DNA of 64,000 nucleotides from Orthonyx spaldingii (GCA_013397795.1 VZTJ01001641.1:220332-284331); one strand, 5' to 3'. Positions 24,901-38,100 are shown, numbered from the stretch's first letter. Notes: generated by a model not told the origin, from the sequence alone. Made by a program: numbers and translations.

Positions 24901-25030
24901 CGACTTGGATTCTGAGAACGGGCTATGCTTCTCCTGCTCAGGTACATAACCAGGCACCAAAACTACACTGCTAATACACTAGTGTTTCTACTGGTTTCTA
25001 GTTTTGTGTGTCAATATACCAAGCTTCTAC
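21978..25030 (-). other. 3.1-kb intron between w15 and w16
   Basis: Contains the LTR fragment at 23775-23925. The rest is unremarkable noncoding sequence; short open frames near 24585-24960 have no domain or conserved frame. Confidence 0.7.
23775..23925 (+). mobile_element. Avian endogenous-retrovirus LTR fragment
   Basis: It begins TGTGCTGGTTTTAGCTGGGA, continues through GAGTTAATTTTCTTCATAG, and later has TTGCTGAGCAGTGCTTACAC followed by AGAGGCC. This order matches the 5' part of an LTR family common in songbird genomes (TguLTR/ERVL type, from memory). It is plus-oriented, antisense to DLG5. The 3' part of the LTR and any internal retroviral region are missing, so this is a truncated non-coding relic. 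Confidence 0.8.
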
Positions 25031-26050
25031 CTGAAGTGCAGGATTAGGAATGGGCACAGGGGTCATTTTATGCCTCAGAGCAGGAGCTGATTTTGGCCTT
25101 GGTCTTTTAATCTCTGGCTCTTCAACTCTTTGAAAGCCAATGTCATCTTCACAGGATTTCCTTGAAGATAGATGAGTGCAGTCAATTCCCTCCTCCCGAT
25201 AATAATGCCCAGCATTCCTGCTGCGCCCCTTGAGAGTAGCAGAGTCCTGTTTAAGTGTCAAGGAAACTGGAGCTTGGGCAGTGGCTGGGCTGGTGGGTGG
25301 TGATCCTGTTGTTACCGTAGACTCCGATGCAGAGCTTGCCTGCTGTTTATGTTTAAATTTGATAGAGTCACTTCTCTTAGGAGGAGTTGGAGGAGTGGAA
25401 GCCACTTCAGCTTTTGATGGCTGAGGTGAATGGCCCGTCACCTGATTAGGGGAAAGGTACTCCAGTTTGGGAGGAGTTGGTGGCCTTTTGAAAGTGTCAG
25501 GGTCAAAGATAGACTTTCTTTGTTTTGGCTTTTTGTACACAGAGAACTTTTCTGTTTCTGTTGCTGAGATATTAACCATGACTTTTGGCCAGGTACCACC
25601 ACTATGCTTAGCTCCATGTCCTTTGTCAAACGCTGTCTCAACCATCATACAGTCAGTTCCTGTAGGTTCATAAGGCAGCCTCCTGTTGTCCAAGTCAACA
25701 GCTCCATAGCCTTGGTCCCCATATGTCTCTGGGCTGAAGGAGCTGAGACTGTGTTCTGAATTACTATGGCAACTGTGCACTGTGTTCCTACGAGAGTCCA
25801 CTCGTAATGTGTTATTAGGGAAAGGTTTGTGATCGCAAAATGAAGTGCTGCCCTCATCACTCTGGTCCTTCTTGCTATCCATGATGTCTGGATTGAAAAT
25901 GTCAGTCTGGGTTGAACTATTGAGTTTCAGATTTCTTTTATTTTGTGCTTGTATCTCTGATGAGTGAACTCTACAGTTCGATATTTTCTCTGAATCCTTC
26001 AAATTTTCAAATATATTTTGACCACTCCAAGATGAACTCTGAGGAAAAAC
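25031..26050 (-). CDS. DLG5: DLG5 exon w15: large Ser/Pro-rich linker exon (1020 bases)
   Basis: This exon encodes residues 771-1110 in one piece and is by far the longest coding exon. It opens VFPQSSSWSGQNIFEN and has NSSTQTDIFNPD, VYKKPKQRKSIFDPDTFKR and RPRPKSAPALRHK, all landmarks of vertebrate DLG5. The repeated PxxP-type motifs RPPTPPK and STPPTPPKRSDS are potential SH3 or WW ligands. Composition is Ser, Pro, Thr and Lys rich, so probably disordered. Acceptor is gttttag, donor gtagaa; phase 0 at both ends. Confidence 0.97.
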
Positions 26051-26917
26051 CTAAAACAAAAACCACATGTGATCACTTTATTATTGTGGCTGATTTCTGT
26101 TTAGTATGAGTCACATCCTGGCCTCCTTGATTTATCTATATCTAAATATACACTTAATAATATCTTACAACTCAAAGCACAGAACATCAGATAAAATGAA
26201 GCTAGAAAAATTTTTGTTAACATTTTCAGAACAATTCCAAAAGGGCAACTCCACATGGTGGCAGAAGTAGTGAACTGAAAGTGAAGGGACCTGCACTCTC
26301 CTTCTGCCTCTGACAAGTGATGCTAATAACTTTCATTGCCCATTTTCCCTCAAACATTTAATCTTTCTACTTTCTTAAAACCTCAAGCTCTCTAGATCTG
26401 AAATTACAACTCTCAAAATCCATGCCATAATCCCAGAATAACGGGATTCTAAACTCAAAAAGCAAAACAGAGTAATACTTTTATAGAAATAAGCCTGAAA
26501 AACAAAGCCTTGTACTTAGTCTTCATGATAGCAAAAGTTCAGTTTTCTGCACAATTGCCTCCTCTGACTAAAAGCTACCTTTCTTTAGTCAGCAGGCACT
26601 TTATCTTTCATGTACAAAAGTGCTGCAGCTCTGAAGCAAAACCCAAGAAGCAGCAAGCAATTGTGGTAGCAGTCATTTCATGTGACCAGCAAACAAATTG
26701 GAAAGAAAACAATAAGCCTTATTTCCTACTAGATGGCACAAGAGCCTTACTTTAGAAATAACTGTTGAAGGAGTGTACCACCAGTGAAATGCATCCAGAT
26801 GTTTGTCTTTTTCGCATTTTGATATATTCAATTTTTTTCATATACTCTTCCCTGAACAACTGGAATAATTCTGTGTAAGTTCAACAGAATTCCGCATATT
26901 TAACTTCTGCTACTCAC

Positions 26918-27010
26918 CTTCATGAGTGACAGAGTAAGGGAATCCCGACAGTTTCGTAGCAAAGCTTCACATTCAGTAAGCGACTTATTATCTAGTGCAA
27001 TGCCATTGAT
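26918..27010 (-). CDS. DLG5: DLG5 exon w14: PDZ2 C-terminal part
   Basis: 93 bases encoding residues 740-770: INGIALDNKSLTECEALLRN, then the final strand DSLTLSLMK. It completes PDZ2 (about 692-770). Both edges are phase 0 (acceptor gtgtag, donor gtgagt). Confidence 0.96.
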
Positions 27011-27448
27011 CTACACACAAAAGAAACCACAACAGACATCTGTAAATCAAAGGTAATAGGTAGGGAGGATTTAAGGTAGAGTACCTCTGAGACAGGGAAC
27101 ACACTGGTCTACACATGCACACATGACTGAAGTCTGGTTGATGTTTGTGCATTCCTCAAGAGTGGAGAATGGAAAACTCCTAAATACAATCTGCTATTCC
27201 TCCAAGGACAAAGTGTAACACCCCTGCCCTCTGTGCAGTTGTACCAAGAGCAACCACCTCCCCTTTCACACTGCATAAACCACACCCACCCTGTGACGCT
27301 GCAAATGCACCCAGGAACACACTTCCTCCCCAGAACAGATGACAGCTGTGCTACCAAAATTTGGAAGACAAGAAACCTTTCATCCAATGAAGGGATGCCT
27401 TTTTGGAACTCACCTTTCCTAGTCCATATAAGAATCACAGATACCATT

Positions 27449-27478
27449 ACATATATATATAAAATATACATATATATG
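27449..27478. repeat. AT microsatellite
   Basis: Interrupted (AT)n of about 30 bases within the w13-w14 intron. Confidence 0.9.
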
Positions 27479-27741
27479 CCAAGTGTGAAGAGTAAGTTAA
27501 CGTTTCTGACAAAAATTCTCACATGAACTAAGCTCAGGAAATAAGCTGCACATTATATTAATCACTTAGCACACAAAAATATTAACTTAGAAAAAAATGT
27601 TTAGTGAATTTACAAAAAGGACTTAATATTGCAAAAGTAAAAAAATTAATTGGAATGCTTGGCATCTTAAAGAATACTATCAATGATAACACTTCAAAAT
27701 AAATAAACATTTTAAAATGCAAATGCATTCTTAAGACTTAC

Positions 27742-27845
27742 AGCAATTATTCTATCTCCCACAGTAAGGGAACCCTCTTTGGCAGCTGGGCTTCCGGGCA
27801 CAACAGCAGCAACAAATACTCCATTTTCTAGACTGACACCACTAT
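27742..27845 (-). CDS. DLG5: DLG5 exon w13: PDZ2 core
   Basis: 104 bases encoding the completed Asp705 and residues 706-739: SGVSLENGVFVAAVVPGSPA, then KEGSLTVGDRIIA. These are the PDZ strands and the GDRI turn. The donor gtaagt follows GCT, and the exon exits in phase 0. Confidence 0.96.
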
Positions 27846-28365
27846 CTGAAATACACAAAAAAGAATCTGATTCTGCAATTCAAATATATTGCTCAAATGG
27901 CATGTCTGACCTGCCTGCACAAGAAAGAAATATGACTACCAAACCAACTGAATTTCAGTTTCTGAAAATCCTTTCAGAGAAATAACAAGACAGGGAAAAC
28001 TAGGATTTTGAATATTCCAGAAATTAATGTAATCACACAAAGATGGGGTAACTGGGTTTAACACTTGTTTACACTCCCAGGAACATTCCAGACAGGCAGC
28101 TAACTAGACACAAGTATAAAAAAAAAAAAAATGAACTAAAACCCACCCAAAGAGAAAAATAAAACCTGTACTTACAGAATGAAGCTGTTACCAAAAACAG
28201 TATTCTCAGTTTGCTTAAAAAAAAATTAATGAAAACCCCTCTCTAAGAGGCCATAACAGCGTAAGTGTGATTTAAGCAAAGGCTCAGAGAACATGTACCT
28301 TTACGTCAAGCCTCATTTGGCTGAACAAACACGTGCCATTTACATCCATCCTTTATAGGCATTAC

Positions 28366-28541
28366 CTTTATGTCCAGAAACATTGATGTGAAGAGGTGTT
28401 ATCACTCGCCCACCTAAAGACTTCCTTCTTCGAACCACCATATTAATAACACCTCCTCCATTCAGAACAGCTTTTATAACTTGCTTTTTGTCCTTATTAG
28501 TAAGATCCACATCATTTATCTTCAGCAGCCAATCATTCACT
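28366..28541 (-). CDS. DLG5: DLG5 exon w12: PDZ1 second half and start of PDZ2
   Basis: 176 bases encoding residues 647-704 plus one base. VNDWLLKINDVDLTNKDKKQ is the DxLLxIND core and helix region that completes PDZ1 (about 606-686). RRRKSLGGRV links to PDZ2, which opens with TPLHINVSGHK. The two PDZ domains are almost back to back, suggesting a tandem supramodule (inference). Confidence 0.96.
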
Positions 28542-29216
28542 CTGGTAGATATACAGAATTAGGCAGGTCAGTTGTAAGCACACTTTGCTGGACACAGCAC
28601 ATGAATAACGTTCCATGAAAAGGCATGCAACAGAGATGATCTCAATAAACTAAGCCTTCATTATCTGGAGTTATCCATTCCTGAAAAAGCATTAAATAGC
28701 AGCTAAATGAAAACCAGGATTGCTAATCTGCACTTCACTAGGAAAAGTACATCCTCAAATCACTAATGACTACCTGCTATTTAAAAGTAACTCTTTGTAC
28801 TGAGAAGAATTACTAAAAAGCTTCTATCAACACCAAGAATAGCAGATGGTTCCAAACGATCCCTTGATCTATACTCTCCCTTTCTCTTGCCTTCCCTCAA
28901 TAAATAGATTCCCTCAAGAAATAAATTAATAGATCTAAGTTTGAGGAGATAATAATGGAGTAAATGGGGCACATTGCAACAAAAGAACATTTCAAATCCT
29001 GTTGAGTTTTAAGTGTTGAGTCAAACAAATTAATTTCTGTAATGTTTTTAGGCATTGGTCTTAGTGTGATTTCCCAACCAACATTAATAATACACTCATG
29101 GCAAATGATAAAAAAAACCTTCAAAAAATGAAAATAATGAAGACAATTTCCAATATGCTCATATTTAGTTTATTATGACCACCAAAAGACAGGTATATTC
29201 CAAAGTCAAACCCTAC

Positions 29217-29344
29217 CTTAGCCGACCATCAGCAATACTTCCTTTGTCTACTTTGGTAACGAAGATCCCGCAGTCTCCAGGGAGGTATGGCTCGTTCACA
29301 CCTTCTGCCACATCAAAACCAAGTGCTTTCAAGTCCATATCATC
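29217..29344 (-). CDS. DLG5: DLG5 exon w11: PDZ1, first half
   Basis: 128 bases encoding residues 604-645 plus two bases. ALGFDVAEG holds the carboxylate-binding-loop region of PDZ1 (LGF in place of the canonical GLGF), followed by an insertion NEPYLPGD and the strand GIFVTKVDKGSIADGRL. Acceptor is actag, donor gtaggg. Confidence 0.96.
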
Positions 29345-32186
29345 CTAGTAAATATTAATAACAAGTGATTCAACTGCACTGGCAAACATTGTCTGCTACC
29401 AAGAGGCATTACTGCATGTTTGCACTATGTGCTTATATTTACAGGGTTCCTGCATCAGGCAAGTTTTTATTTTTTGTATGCAATATATAAGCTCCCAATT
29501 TCATTAGTTAGTGGTGTCCTCTGGCATTAGAATGATCCTTCTCTCTCAGATTAAGGTTGAAATAACACAAATGGGGAACTTCACCAAAGAGGAACAGAAA
29601 AGCAGCAGAGCATGTAAAAAAGCACATTCAGACTCCTATAACCTGTTTTAAGGTACAATGTTGGTTGTGTAACGAGAAAACAAGGACATGTTTCCCAAGA
29701 ATGCGGGAAAAACAATTGCCAAGGTAAGGAAACAGCATTATGTCTTAGTGGTGAACTCAGAAAGATTTCTGCTGTGGTATAACTAGAGACCAGAGGGAAA
29801 TAGGAAAGGCAGCTCTAACATTATGGGTGACCATTTCTAAATACAGATTTAGAGCTGATATTCTACCAAGCCTAACCCAAAACAGATCATTCTTGATGTG
29901 AAAAGTGACAAACATCTTTAACAGATCAGTCATTGAACCAAACAGGGAAATTTTAATGTGGTGCTTGCTTTGGTAAATGGCAAGGTCACTGTAAGGAATA
30001 AACATGTCCAAAAAATAATAAATTCATATCAACTGACCACAAATTGATTTATTATTGCTATTTTCACTGTTAAACAATACTCTTCTGAAAATTAGAGAAC
30101 TCTACTTGAAGCAATCTCCTGGACCAACCATCTCAGCATACTGAAGGGTGATGGTACTTGAAATTTAAAATCTAGCATGAAAAAGTAAGTAGAGTCTAAA
30201 TCAGAGGTGTAAGTATGGTTAAAGTTATCCCCCTCAAAATCAGAAGAGCATAAAGTCTTCAGGGAGTGCAAAAGATGCCTGATAAAAGTCAAAGATAAAT
30301 CATGCAAAAAGATCAAGATTTACTAGAAAATAAATTGAGCTAAAGCTAACAAAAATATATTAAAATCCCCATGATTCTTCCAAATGTCCTATATAAGACA
30401 AAAATTTCATAGGGAAGAGCATGAGGCTGCCATAAAATAAAGACCAAGTAGAGATCAGAGTATCATTACACAGTATCAGAGTTGAAAAGTGAATATTATT
30501 TCTCTCAGTTTTGAGCTGAGTGATTATGCAGACCATGAGTTTAATCAGACAGGTGAAGTTTAAGCAAAAATAAAAGGACTGAAATTTATTAAAATCTATA
30601 ATCTTGACCCTGGAATTCAACTGCTGGTAGATCAGCAAAGATTTTTCCACATATCTAATCAAGGTTGGCACAACATTATCACTATAATTTGATAGCAGCA
30701 AGTATAATCCCTATGTTTAGAAAAGGGAAACACATTCAAATGACAAAGTATACTCATTTATCTCAGTGATGCAACCATGTAGAACAACCTTTGAGGTAAA
30801 GAAGAACTAAATAACTGCACTTGAATAGAAAATTCATCAGGCTGCAATATTATTTATCACAGGTACATCATATGGTAGACTTGCTAATTAATTTTACAGA
30901 CAATGGAAAAGCAAAATTATTAGTTAAAATAGAGGAAATGGCAAGGCACAGAACTGATGGAGCTGGTCAGAAATGCTGAAAAATGATGGTGAAAGGGGAA
31001 TTATTATTCCAGAAAGAACTTATAGATGGTGATGAGGATGGCTTAACACTGGTACTCAGTTCATATTATCTTTTCAATATGTATTTCAAAATATAATAAT
31101 ACCAAATAATAATTTTAGTGTCAAAAAAGGAATGTATTAGTGACTTTGTAGGGATGCAATGTCAGAACACAGACAGACTGGAAGAGTATTAAAAAAAAGG
31201 ATGACCCCCCAAATACTGCAGTAAAATAAAAGAGATTTAATTTGACAGCATTTAATCACTAATCTTTGTCATTCATTTCATTTCCTGAAAGGAATTCTGG
31301 TATACACAGAAGCTATTATAAATGAATCATAACCTGGAAGATTACCTGTGTATTTTATGTGTTAAAAAAAGTTACCACTAACAATGTGATGTATCAGACA
31401 AACATTTCAAATAGAAGAGCATACAAGAATTACATACGTTGCAGCAAAATAAAAATTCTAGGCTACAAAGAAAAAAGTGAAATTATATGGAGAAAAATAC
31501 TACTTGGATAAGAAGAGGAAGTAGAGGTTATCTGGACTGCTAAACATAAGAACTTTACTTTGTATGCCAAAACAGAATAGGGATTTAATTTCCTCTACAG
31601 ACAAGCAAGATTAGCCTCTCCTTTCATCCCATTTTTCAAACTGAACAGTAATGTTGCCGTAAAATACACGTTCACCATGAATAAGTACTTTTAAAACTTC
31701 AGAATTTCTGACCAGCATATCTGAGCAAAAGTAGGAGAAATAGTTAGCATGAAACATTAATTATTTTATGCATAGATTTTAAGTGTTGTTCTCTGTAAAA
31801 GACTGGCCTCTAATATCACTGTGTCCTTCATATCTGAAGTTTTGGCTGCCTTAGCACTGCCATGTCTGCAGTGAATCACAAACTTAAAGAAGACTATACT
31901 ACATGGGCCTGGGTACCCTGCAACATTAGACGTAGGAAGTATTTTTATTTATAATCCATGTGAAGAAAATTATAAAGCTCATATATAAGAGCTTGGTTTC
32001 ATCAGCTACTTTCATGTAGCTGTAACTGCACGTGCTGTCTCCATGTGCACCTACATGTTCCTTGCCAAACAATAAAGAACTAGAAAGACCAAAATAATAT
32101 TTTTCATCTTACCTAGTATTTAAAAATTATGAATGGCTTCAGAGCTATCCAATACACAAGACAATGCAGTGCATGATTTTACTTAC
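29345..32186 (-). other. 2.8-kb intron between w10 and w11
   Basis: AT-rich noncoding sequence. No retroposon, exon or RNA gene was recognised. Confidence 0.7.
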
Positions 32187-32319
32187 TCTGTCTTTTTCAA
32201 ATTCTACCACTTCTGTTTCCCATTCCAGAGAATCAGTATCTATGGCTGAGTCATGGGAACTATGGGCCATCAATTGTCGAAATCTGGCCTCCTTTTCCAA
32301 TTGATTTTCCATCTTTTCC
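32187..32319 (-). CDS. DLG5: DLG5 exon w10: end of coiled coil and acidic linker
   Basis: 133 bases encoding residues 560-603. EKMENQLEKEARFRQ closes the coiled coil, and AHSSHDSAIDTDSLEWETEV with EFEKDR forms the conserved acidic linker before PDZ1. Acceptor is cctag, donor gtaagt, exit phase 0. Confidence 0.96.
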
Positions 32320-33721
32320 CTAGGCAAAGAAAATTATTACTTGCACAGACACAGATAACCCCCTTTTAAATAAACTGAAAAATAATGTTATGATTGTGAT
32401 AGATGTTACATTTGGTTTTCTAAATTGAAAATCCAAGTTGTGTCAAAAATTTCCTTCAACTTCTGTCTTTCCAATATTCTTGGTCTGCTATCAAACTGAC
32501 TTTTCATTTATATTTATTGTCTTAACATAGTCTTACATTTTTTGCAATATTTTTACATGACTAAGTGCACAACTAGGTTACTCACATCTTCCAAAATGCA
32601 TTTAATTTACCCTCAGATGAGCTCCATCAGTATTTTGGGCATGATAAATACCAATGGCAAAACCTCTCCCATAAACCAGTGAGTAAACAGTTAAGAGGAA
32701 CTAAATTGCAGTTAATATGGCTTCAGTGAAAGGATCCCAATATTGCTTATCTCCACAGCACAAAGCTTACACTGTGCATTTCATTAATAAGATAAAATTG
32801 CTATTGTCCAGCATAATAACTTCATTGATAACTAAAAATATAGGCAATACTTCCACACACAGTAACATGAATGCCTGCCGCCTACAGCTGCAACAGCATA
32901 TGGTTCACTTAAGAAGACAAAACTAACAAAACAAAGTTTTTATCACAAACTTTCATGCAGTTTGATAATTTCTCTAACGTACTTCAGTTCCTTCAGTTCA
33001 CGAACAGCATCATTTTTCTGCTTTCTCATGTCATCCAGATTGCGAAGAGCTTCAGCCAAGTCACTCACAGCCCGGTCTCTCTCCCGCCTTAAGTTGTCAC
33101 ACAAAGTTCTTCAAAAGAAAAAAGTTACAATCTAGTTACTTAAAACCCTAGTGAAGTAAACTGGTTTTACCACGTTGTATAGTTAATGTAAAACTTCAAA
33201 GAGCAATTTCAAAAGGTATCTATCCGCAAAATAAAAAAGGATAAGGAAGAAAAATATTACATGCTAGGTCTTAATTCTTCATCCCTTTCAGAACCTTATT
33301 TCTACTTATCTTCTTTCAACTAGCAGAAGAAAACCTTATTTAAGTATTTTCCCTTAGCTCCTTAGACATATTTAGTAGCAAGTATGTTGGCTACTTTTTG
33401 TGCATGTGCCCACAGGTAAAGAATTATGTGCAGGACTACAGCTAGAGCAGGATTATTAGTATAGCATGACTAAAAGAATGCACAATTGGCTGTTCCTACA
33501 CAGCAGTGCTGTTAGACTCAATGGTATTTACTAGAGACATTTTGGTTATGAAAGCACAGAAAATGACAAAGATCTTGTAAGCTGCCCTTAACATTTTAAA
33601 AAAAGCTCATGTGACAGCTAATGCAGAGAAAGTGCTGGCAAAATCCAGCCATCCTAGAACTGCATCAGCTGCACAGCAGGTGTTACCGAGATCACTCATG
33701 TATCATCTAGCAGTTGTTTAC
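32320..33721 (-). other. Introns w9-w10 and w8-w9
   Basis: 32320-32982 and 33109-33721: short noncoding introns in the coiled-coil part with nothing recognised. Confidence 0.75.
32983..33108 (-). CDS. DLG5: DLG5 exon w9: coiled coil
   Basis: 126 bases encoding residues 518-558 plus two bases: TLCDNLRRERDRAVSDLAEA, then LRNLDDMRKQKNDAVRELKE. Acceptor is tgaag after a T-rich tract, donor gtacgt. Symmetric phase. Confidence 0.95.
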
Positions 33722-33906
33722 CGTATACTTTCCCTTTCTGCAACAATCTTATCCCGCTCTTGAAAGGCCCAATCCCTCCTACACTTGGCTACTTCTGCTT
33801 CCTGGACAGCTTCCTTTAGTTCTTGTGACATTGCCTCATATTGTTTCCGAAGCATTTCAATTTCTTTGTTTGCTCTTTCTATGTCTAGGGTAGCAGAATC
33901 TTGTAT
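33722..33906 (-). CDS. DLG5: DLG5 exon w8: coiled coil
   Basis: 185 bases encoding residues 456-516 plus two bases: IQDSATLDIERANKEIEMLR at its start and CRRDWAFQERDKIVAERESI at its end. This part is strongly conserved in DLG5. Acceptor is cctag, donor gtaaac. Confidence 0.96.
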
Positions 33907-34916
33907 CTAGGAATTAAGAAACACAGATAAGTATTTTAGGCACAATTTTTAGGTACATATATACAAACAGCTTTTACTATATGTATGTTGCCTGATGTAT
34001 TCAATTCTTATGTTTTCATGAAAAATATTCATTTATTTTAACAGCAACTTTGGGGGCGGTGGGAGGAAAGATAAAACCACTGTAATGCATTTCATCCAGT
34101 AGCACAGAAATTTGTATAACTATATTAATAAGAATCCTCACTTCAAAATAACATCAGTGAATGTTTCATATTTCAGAGATGACATTCTGTGCTTCAATCT
34201 TGTTCTACTTCGCAGACAGAAAAAACCTTCAAGTACACTTAGAAATCGGACACACTACTATATGCAGTTACAACACGTATTTCCTGAATTAACACCTGTT
34301 ATTTACTCTGGGACAACAATCCCAAGACTTGGGATTCATCCAGGTTTCTTAATTTCAAAGCAATGAAAGCAGTGAAATTGAAGAGAAATGGAATTGAAAG
34401 GAAGTTTTTACTTAATGCTTCTTGTTTTAGGTAAGATTTATTTTATTCTTAAGTTACCTTGTCCCTCCAAAATTCTCTATTTTGACCAAGAGAGATGGTG
34501 ACAACAGTAAGACAAATACACAGAGAAAACTCCAAGCTTGCAGCACAATAACACAAGCCAACTACAACAGTACAGCCCACTACAAGCTGCGGGCTTGCAA
34601 ACAACTGCGTGTGGTTAATTTCAAGAATATAAGTGAAACTAATGAATCTAGACTTATTGAGTTACAATTCGGTTAAAAGGTAAACTTTGTCTATTTATAT
34701 TTACAAACAGGAACTTAATATAAAGCACAACTGCATTTCTTCCAAACAAGAATTTGTCAGTATATCTTTAAGAACATACATGCACATGTATGTACTTTAG
34801 AGTGACTTGAGGAAAAAGGGGAAGACTCCGAATGTGCCCAGACCTTTCACCTCTTGCAAGTTACTGACCCTAAGTAAGCTAAGAAAGAAAAAGGCATCAG
34901 TGAAGACTTGCAATAC
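33907..34916 (-). other. 1.0-kb intron between w7 and w8
   Basis: Noncoding sequence with no repeat or exon recognised. Open frames on the plus strand are short and unmatched. Confidence 0.7.
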
Positions 34917-35147
34917 CTGACGGGCTTGATAATATTCCCTTAGCAGATGGTCTCTCTGGATGATAGCTTCAGTTCTCTCTTTTCTGGCAACATCTCTTTC
35001 TTCCTTCACTGTCTCTATATCCTTGCAAGCTTGATCAAGTTCCTTCTGGGCCTCAGCTTTGTCCTTCACTTCATGACAGTATTTTTCCAGTAACTCATTC
35101 CTCTCACAAATCGCTCGATCTCTTTCCACTAGAGCAGAGTTTAGTTC
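34917..35147 (-). CDS. DLG5: DLG5 exon w7: 77-residue coiled-coil exon, frame-neutral
   Basis: 231 bases encoding residues 379-455, from ELNSALVERDRAICERNELL to HLLREYYQARQ. Both edges are phase 0 (acceptor tttag before GAA, donor gtattg after CAG), so it is a clean cassette unit. The segment is a continuous charged coiled coil. As I recall the human reference form, sequence equivalent to w6 may join directly to sequence equivalent to w8, so this exon may be alternatively used or lineage-dependent. That point is memory, not alignment. Confidence 0.94.
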
Positions 35148-38100
35148 CTAAAACAAGATCCATTGTTTGCAGTAGGTTAAGTTCACAAGGAAATAGTTCA
35201 TCTTTCCAATTGGATACATGTTATGACACCTTAAAAGCCTAGAGAGTTTACCACTAATGTGCCGAAAAATGGGAGCAGATGACATTACATACAAGTAAGT
35301 ACTAGCAAAGACTATTAAATGTGATATTAAATATATCACACCATGACATGAACACAGCCAAAAGTAAGCAAGATTCTGGGAGCACTCATAGCTTTGAGAA
35401 ACCTAAATGAGAAAAGGTTACAAACCTGACAGACTCGGTGTTATTTTACAAAAAAGTTTTTAAATATGGCAAGAGGTAAGGATATATTACAAATATTTTT
35501 AAGCAACTGCTTCAGTTTTACAGGACTGCAATAATTTAGACAAGCCAGCTACATAAGCATCTTACAGCAGATTCATAGGTTTTAAAGGAACACTAAAGTT
35601 ATATGCCATTAAGGTACCAATGTGCTACAGAATGTTCGAAGATAAAACTACAATATTCTACAAAGCAGAATTCTTAAGTGTGGAATTCAACTGCATTGTA
35701 ATAAAAAAGATAAGGGAAATGTAGATGTGTTCTAAAACAGAATCTGCCCTTCTAAAATTATTTAAATTAGACTTTCCATTAGAAGAGTGGGTCATTGAAA
35801 CAGTCCATTTCATGCCACTAAATTGTCACATGGCTCAGCTCTCTAGAAGCGTTCTGTCAATGGCTACAAAGAAGTCTTCCTACACATAGGCACTCCTAGC
35901 TGGAAACTACTGATGTTTTGATGCCTAAAAACTCACCAGAGACAGTTGACTTGTCAAAAGCAAAAGAAAGAAAGGGTTTAAGTGTTTAGGCATAGAAAAA
36001 CACTGTCGTAAACTTATTTTCATTACCTCTATAGTTTGCAAAGAATAAAATTGAATACTTAAAGTACAGATGACAATTGCGTTTTGCTGTACTAACAGAA
36101 TTGTTTTTGAGATATGCATCTAATTAAGGTTAATCAGACAATTAACAATGACATCAAGAAAGCCATCTTTGCTATAGAGCAGCAGACAAATACCAGAATT
36201 CATGACTCACTCTTGTCAGTGAATCTCAATTGCCAGAACACCTAAGTGCTTTCAACACCAGTGACCTTCCTTGCTTAGTACCTCTGAAGAGAGAAAAATT
36301 CCTGAACTGTTTGTGCAGACAAGTTTTAGTACTGAAAACTGCATTTTGCACAGTTTAACTACAGTTTGTATAAAATGTGCATTCAAATGTATGTATAAAA
36401 CTTACACAAAAATATTAAGTCTTTTCTCACAAGCAGATGAGATCAAAGCCACCAAGGTAGAGGGAAAGTTCTCAGCAAGACCTTCACTAAACAAGGATTT
36501 ACAGTTCTTTAAAGTGATTGGAAAAAATACACACCACCACAGTTTAATTCAGTATGCTCAATATAAATCATCTGAATAAGAGTAGCCATTGCCTCCAGTG
36601 GTCAGTGGTAAAATTTCACCTCTGTCTTTTTTCCTGTGACATTTGCACAAAATTATAACATGACAGCACAGGGAAATGCACCATTTGGCACTGACTAGAA
36701 CAGCTTCTGTTTGAAAACAGTAGAGCAGTTTGAGTTGAATGATTCTGAATATGTGAACTATTTTTATGTTGTAAGGAAGTTCTCGTATCTGAATATAACA
36801 TAAGGACAAAACATAACAGATCTGTTAAACAGAGGGGGAAACCGACTATCACTGAGATGAAATATAACAATCTAAGTATTTGCCAGAGCAAAAGACAAAA
36901 TAAAAACATCAAAACAAAAAACCAAACAAAAAACACCACTGGAGAAACGAGAGGGGGAAATCTCTAACATCCAATCCCTGACTTTGAGCGGCTGAATTCA
37001 CGAGAACTTAATCCAAAATTGTCCATCAGTGCAAAAATCATGAGATTTCTTCTATCCTTTATAAATACCAGAAAATTAGTACATTTTAGATGTCTATTGA
37101 GCCAATAAGTTTGGGCATGTGTGACTAATATAAGCTTACATGTCTAACTGGGAAATTAATTGTCTGACCTCATCACTAGCTGCTCAGACATAATGCCTTT
37201 AAAAAATCAACCACTTCTCCACTTCATTTGCTTTACAATTTCTTCAGGATACCAAAGGTACACTAGTAAACACAAGCTTCAGGGAAGAACCTACATTTAA
37301 AATTACCTTAATGAGTTCAGTGCTGTTTCAAACAATCAATGAGCACTACATAATAGGGCACTTTAAGGTGCTATACATCATAAGAAAAGTGAAAACCATT
37401 AAGCTGCCTTTTCAGAGAGCACCGGAACAACTATGCACTGAGAGGGCAATCCAAGGGACATATTTCAGGATACTATTTTAAGTGAATCGATACTTTGATC
37501 GATACATTTTTTTAATGTTTCAAACATTTTCCTTGACAGAACCAGAAAATCCCTTATTCATTGAACACAGCTACAGCAAGCCAGTACTATGTGACACAAG
37601 AACATACCTCTTTACAAGCAGAAGCGTCAAAGCTACCGGAAAGAAAAACGGGAACAAAAAGACAAGTCACAGTACGGCTATTTTACACCTTTTAAAACAC
37701 TACAGAGGCAGTTATTTCTGCTTTCTGAAGGGCCAGTTCTGGGGATGTAGAAAAATGCATGTCTTAGCCTTGCCAGCTCCACACTCACCAGTCCTAGGCT
37801 CTTGCTGATTCTTGTTCAAACACCCCTTTAAGTCAATACCCATGTATCTAAAATTTTAATTGCCTGTCCCCTAAAGCACTTTGGCAAATTTCTCATAGTG
37901 CCACAATGACAGACGTAACAAATTGGAGCAGAATGACTAATTGTGGCTATTTCCATGAGTATTCCTAACCTACCCTGATCTCACTGAAATCAATAGACAT
38001 TTTGATTGGCCTAAATGCTTTGATGAAAGTAGAAGAGGTATGAAACGTATTAAAACCTGACTCACTGTGGAGGTGAATTACTGAGCTGACAAATATGCAG

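Larger units (their letters stand above)
26051..29216 (-). other. Short introns among w11-w15
   Basis: 26051-26917, 27011-27741 (with the AT microsatellite), 27846-28365 and 28542-29216. No additional coding exon or mobile element was recognised. Confidence 0.75.

Noticed and set aside
27109..27522. 137-residue minus-strand open frame between w13 and w14
   Set aside because: The flanking PDZ2 exons join perfectly in phase without it, and it has no domain similarity.
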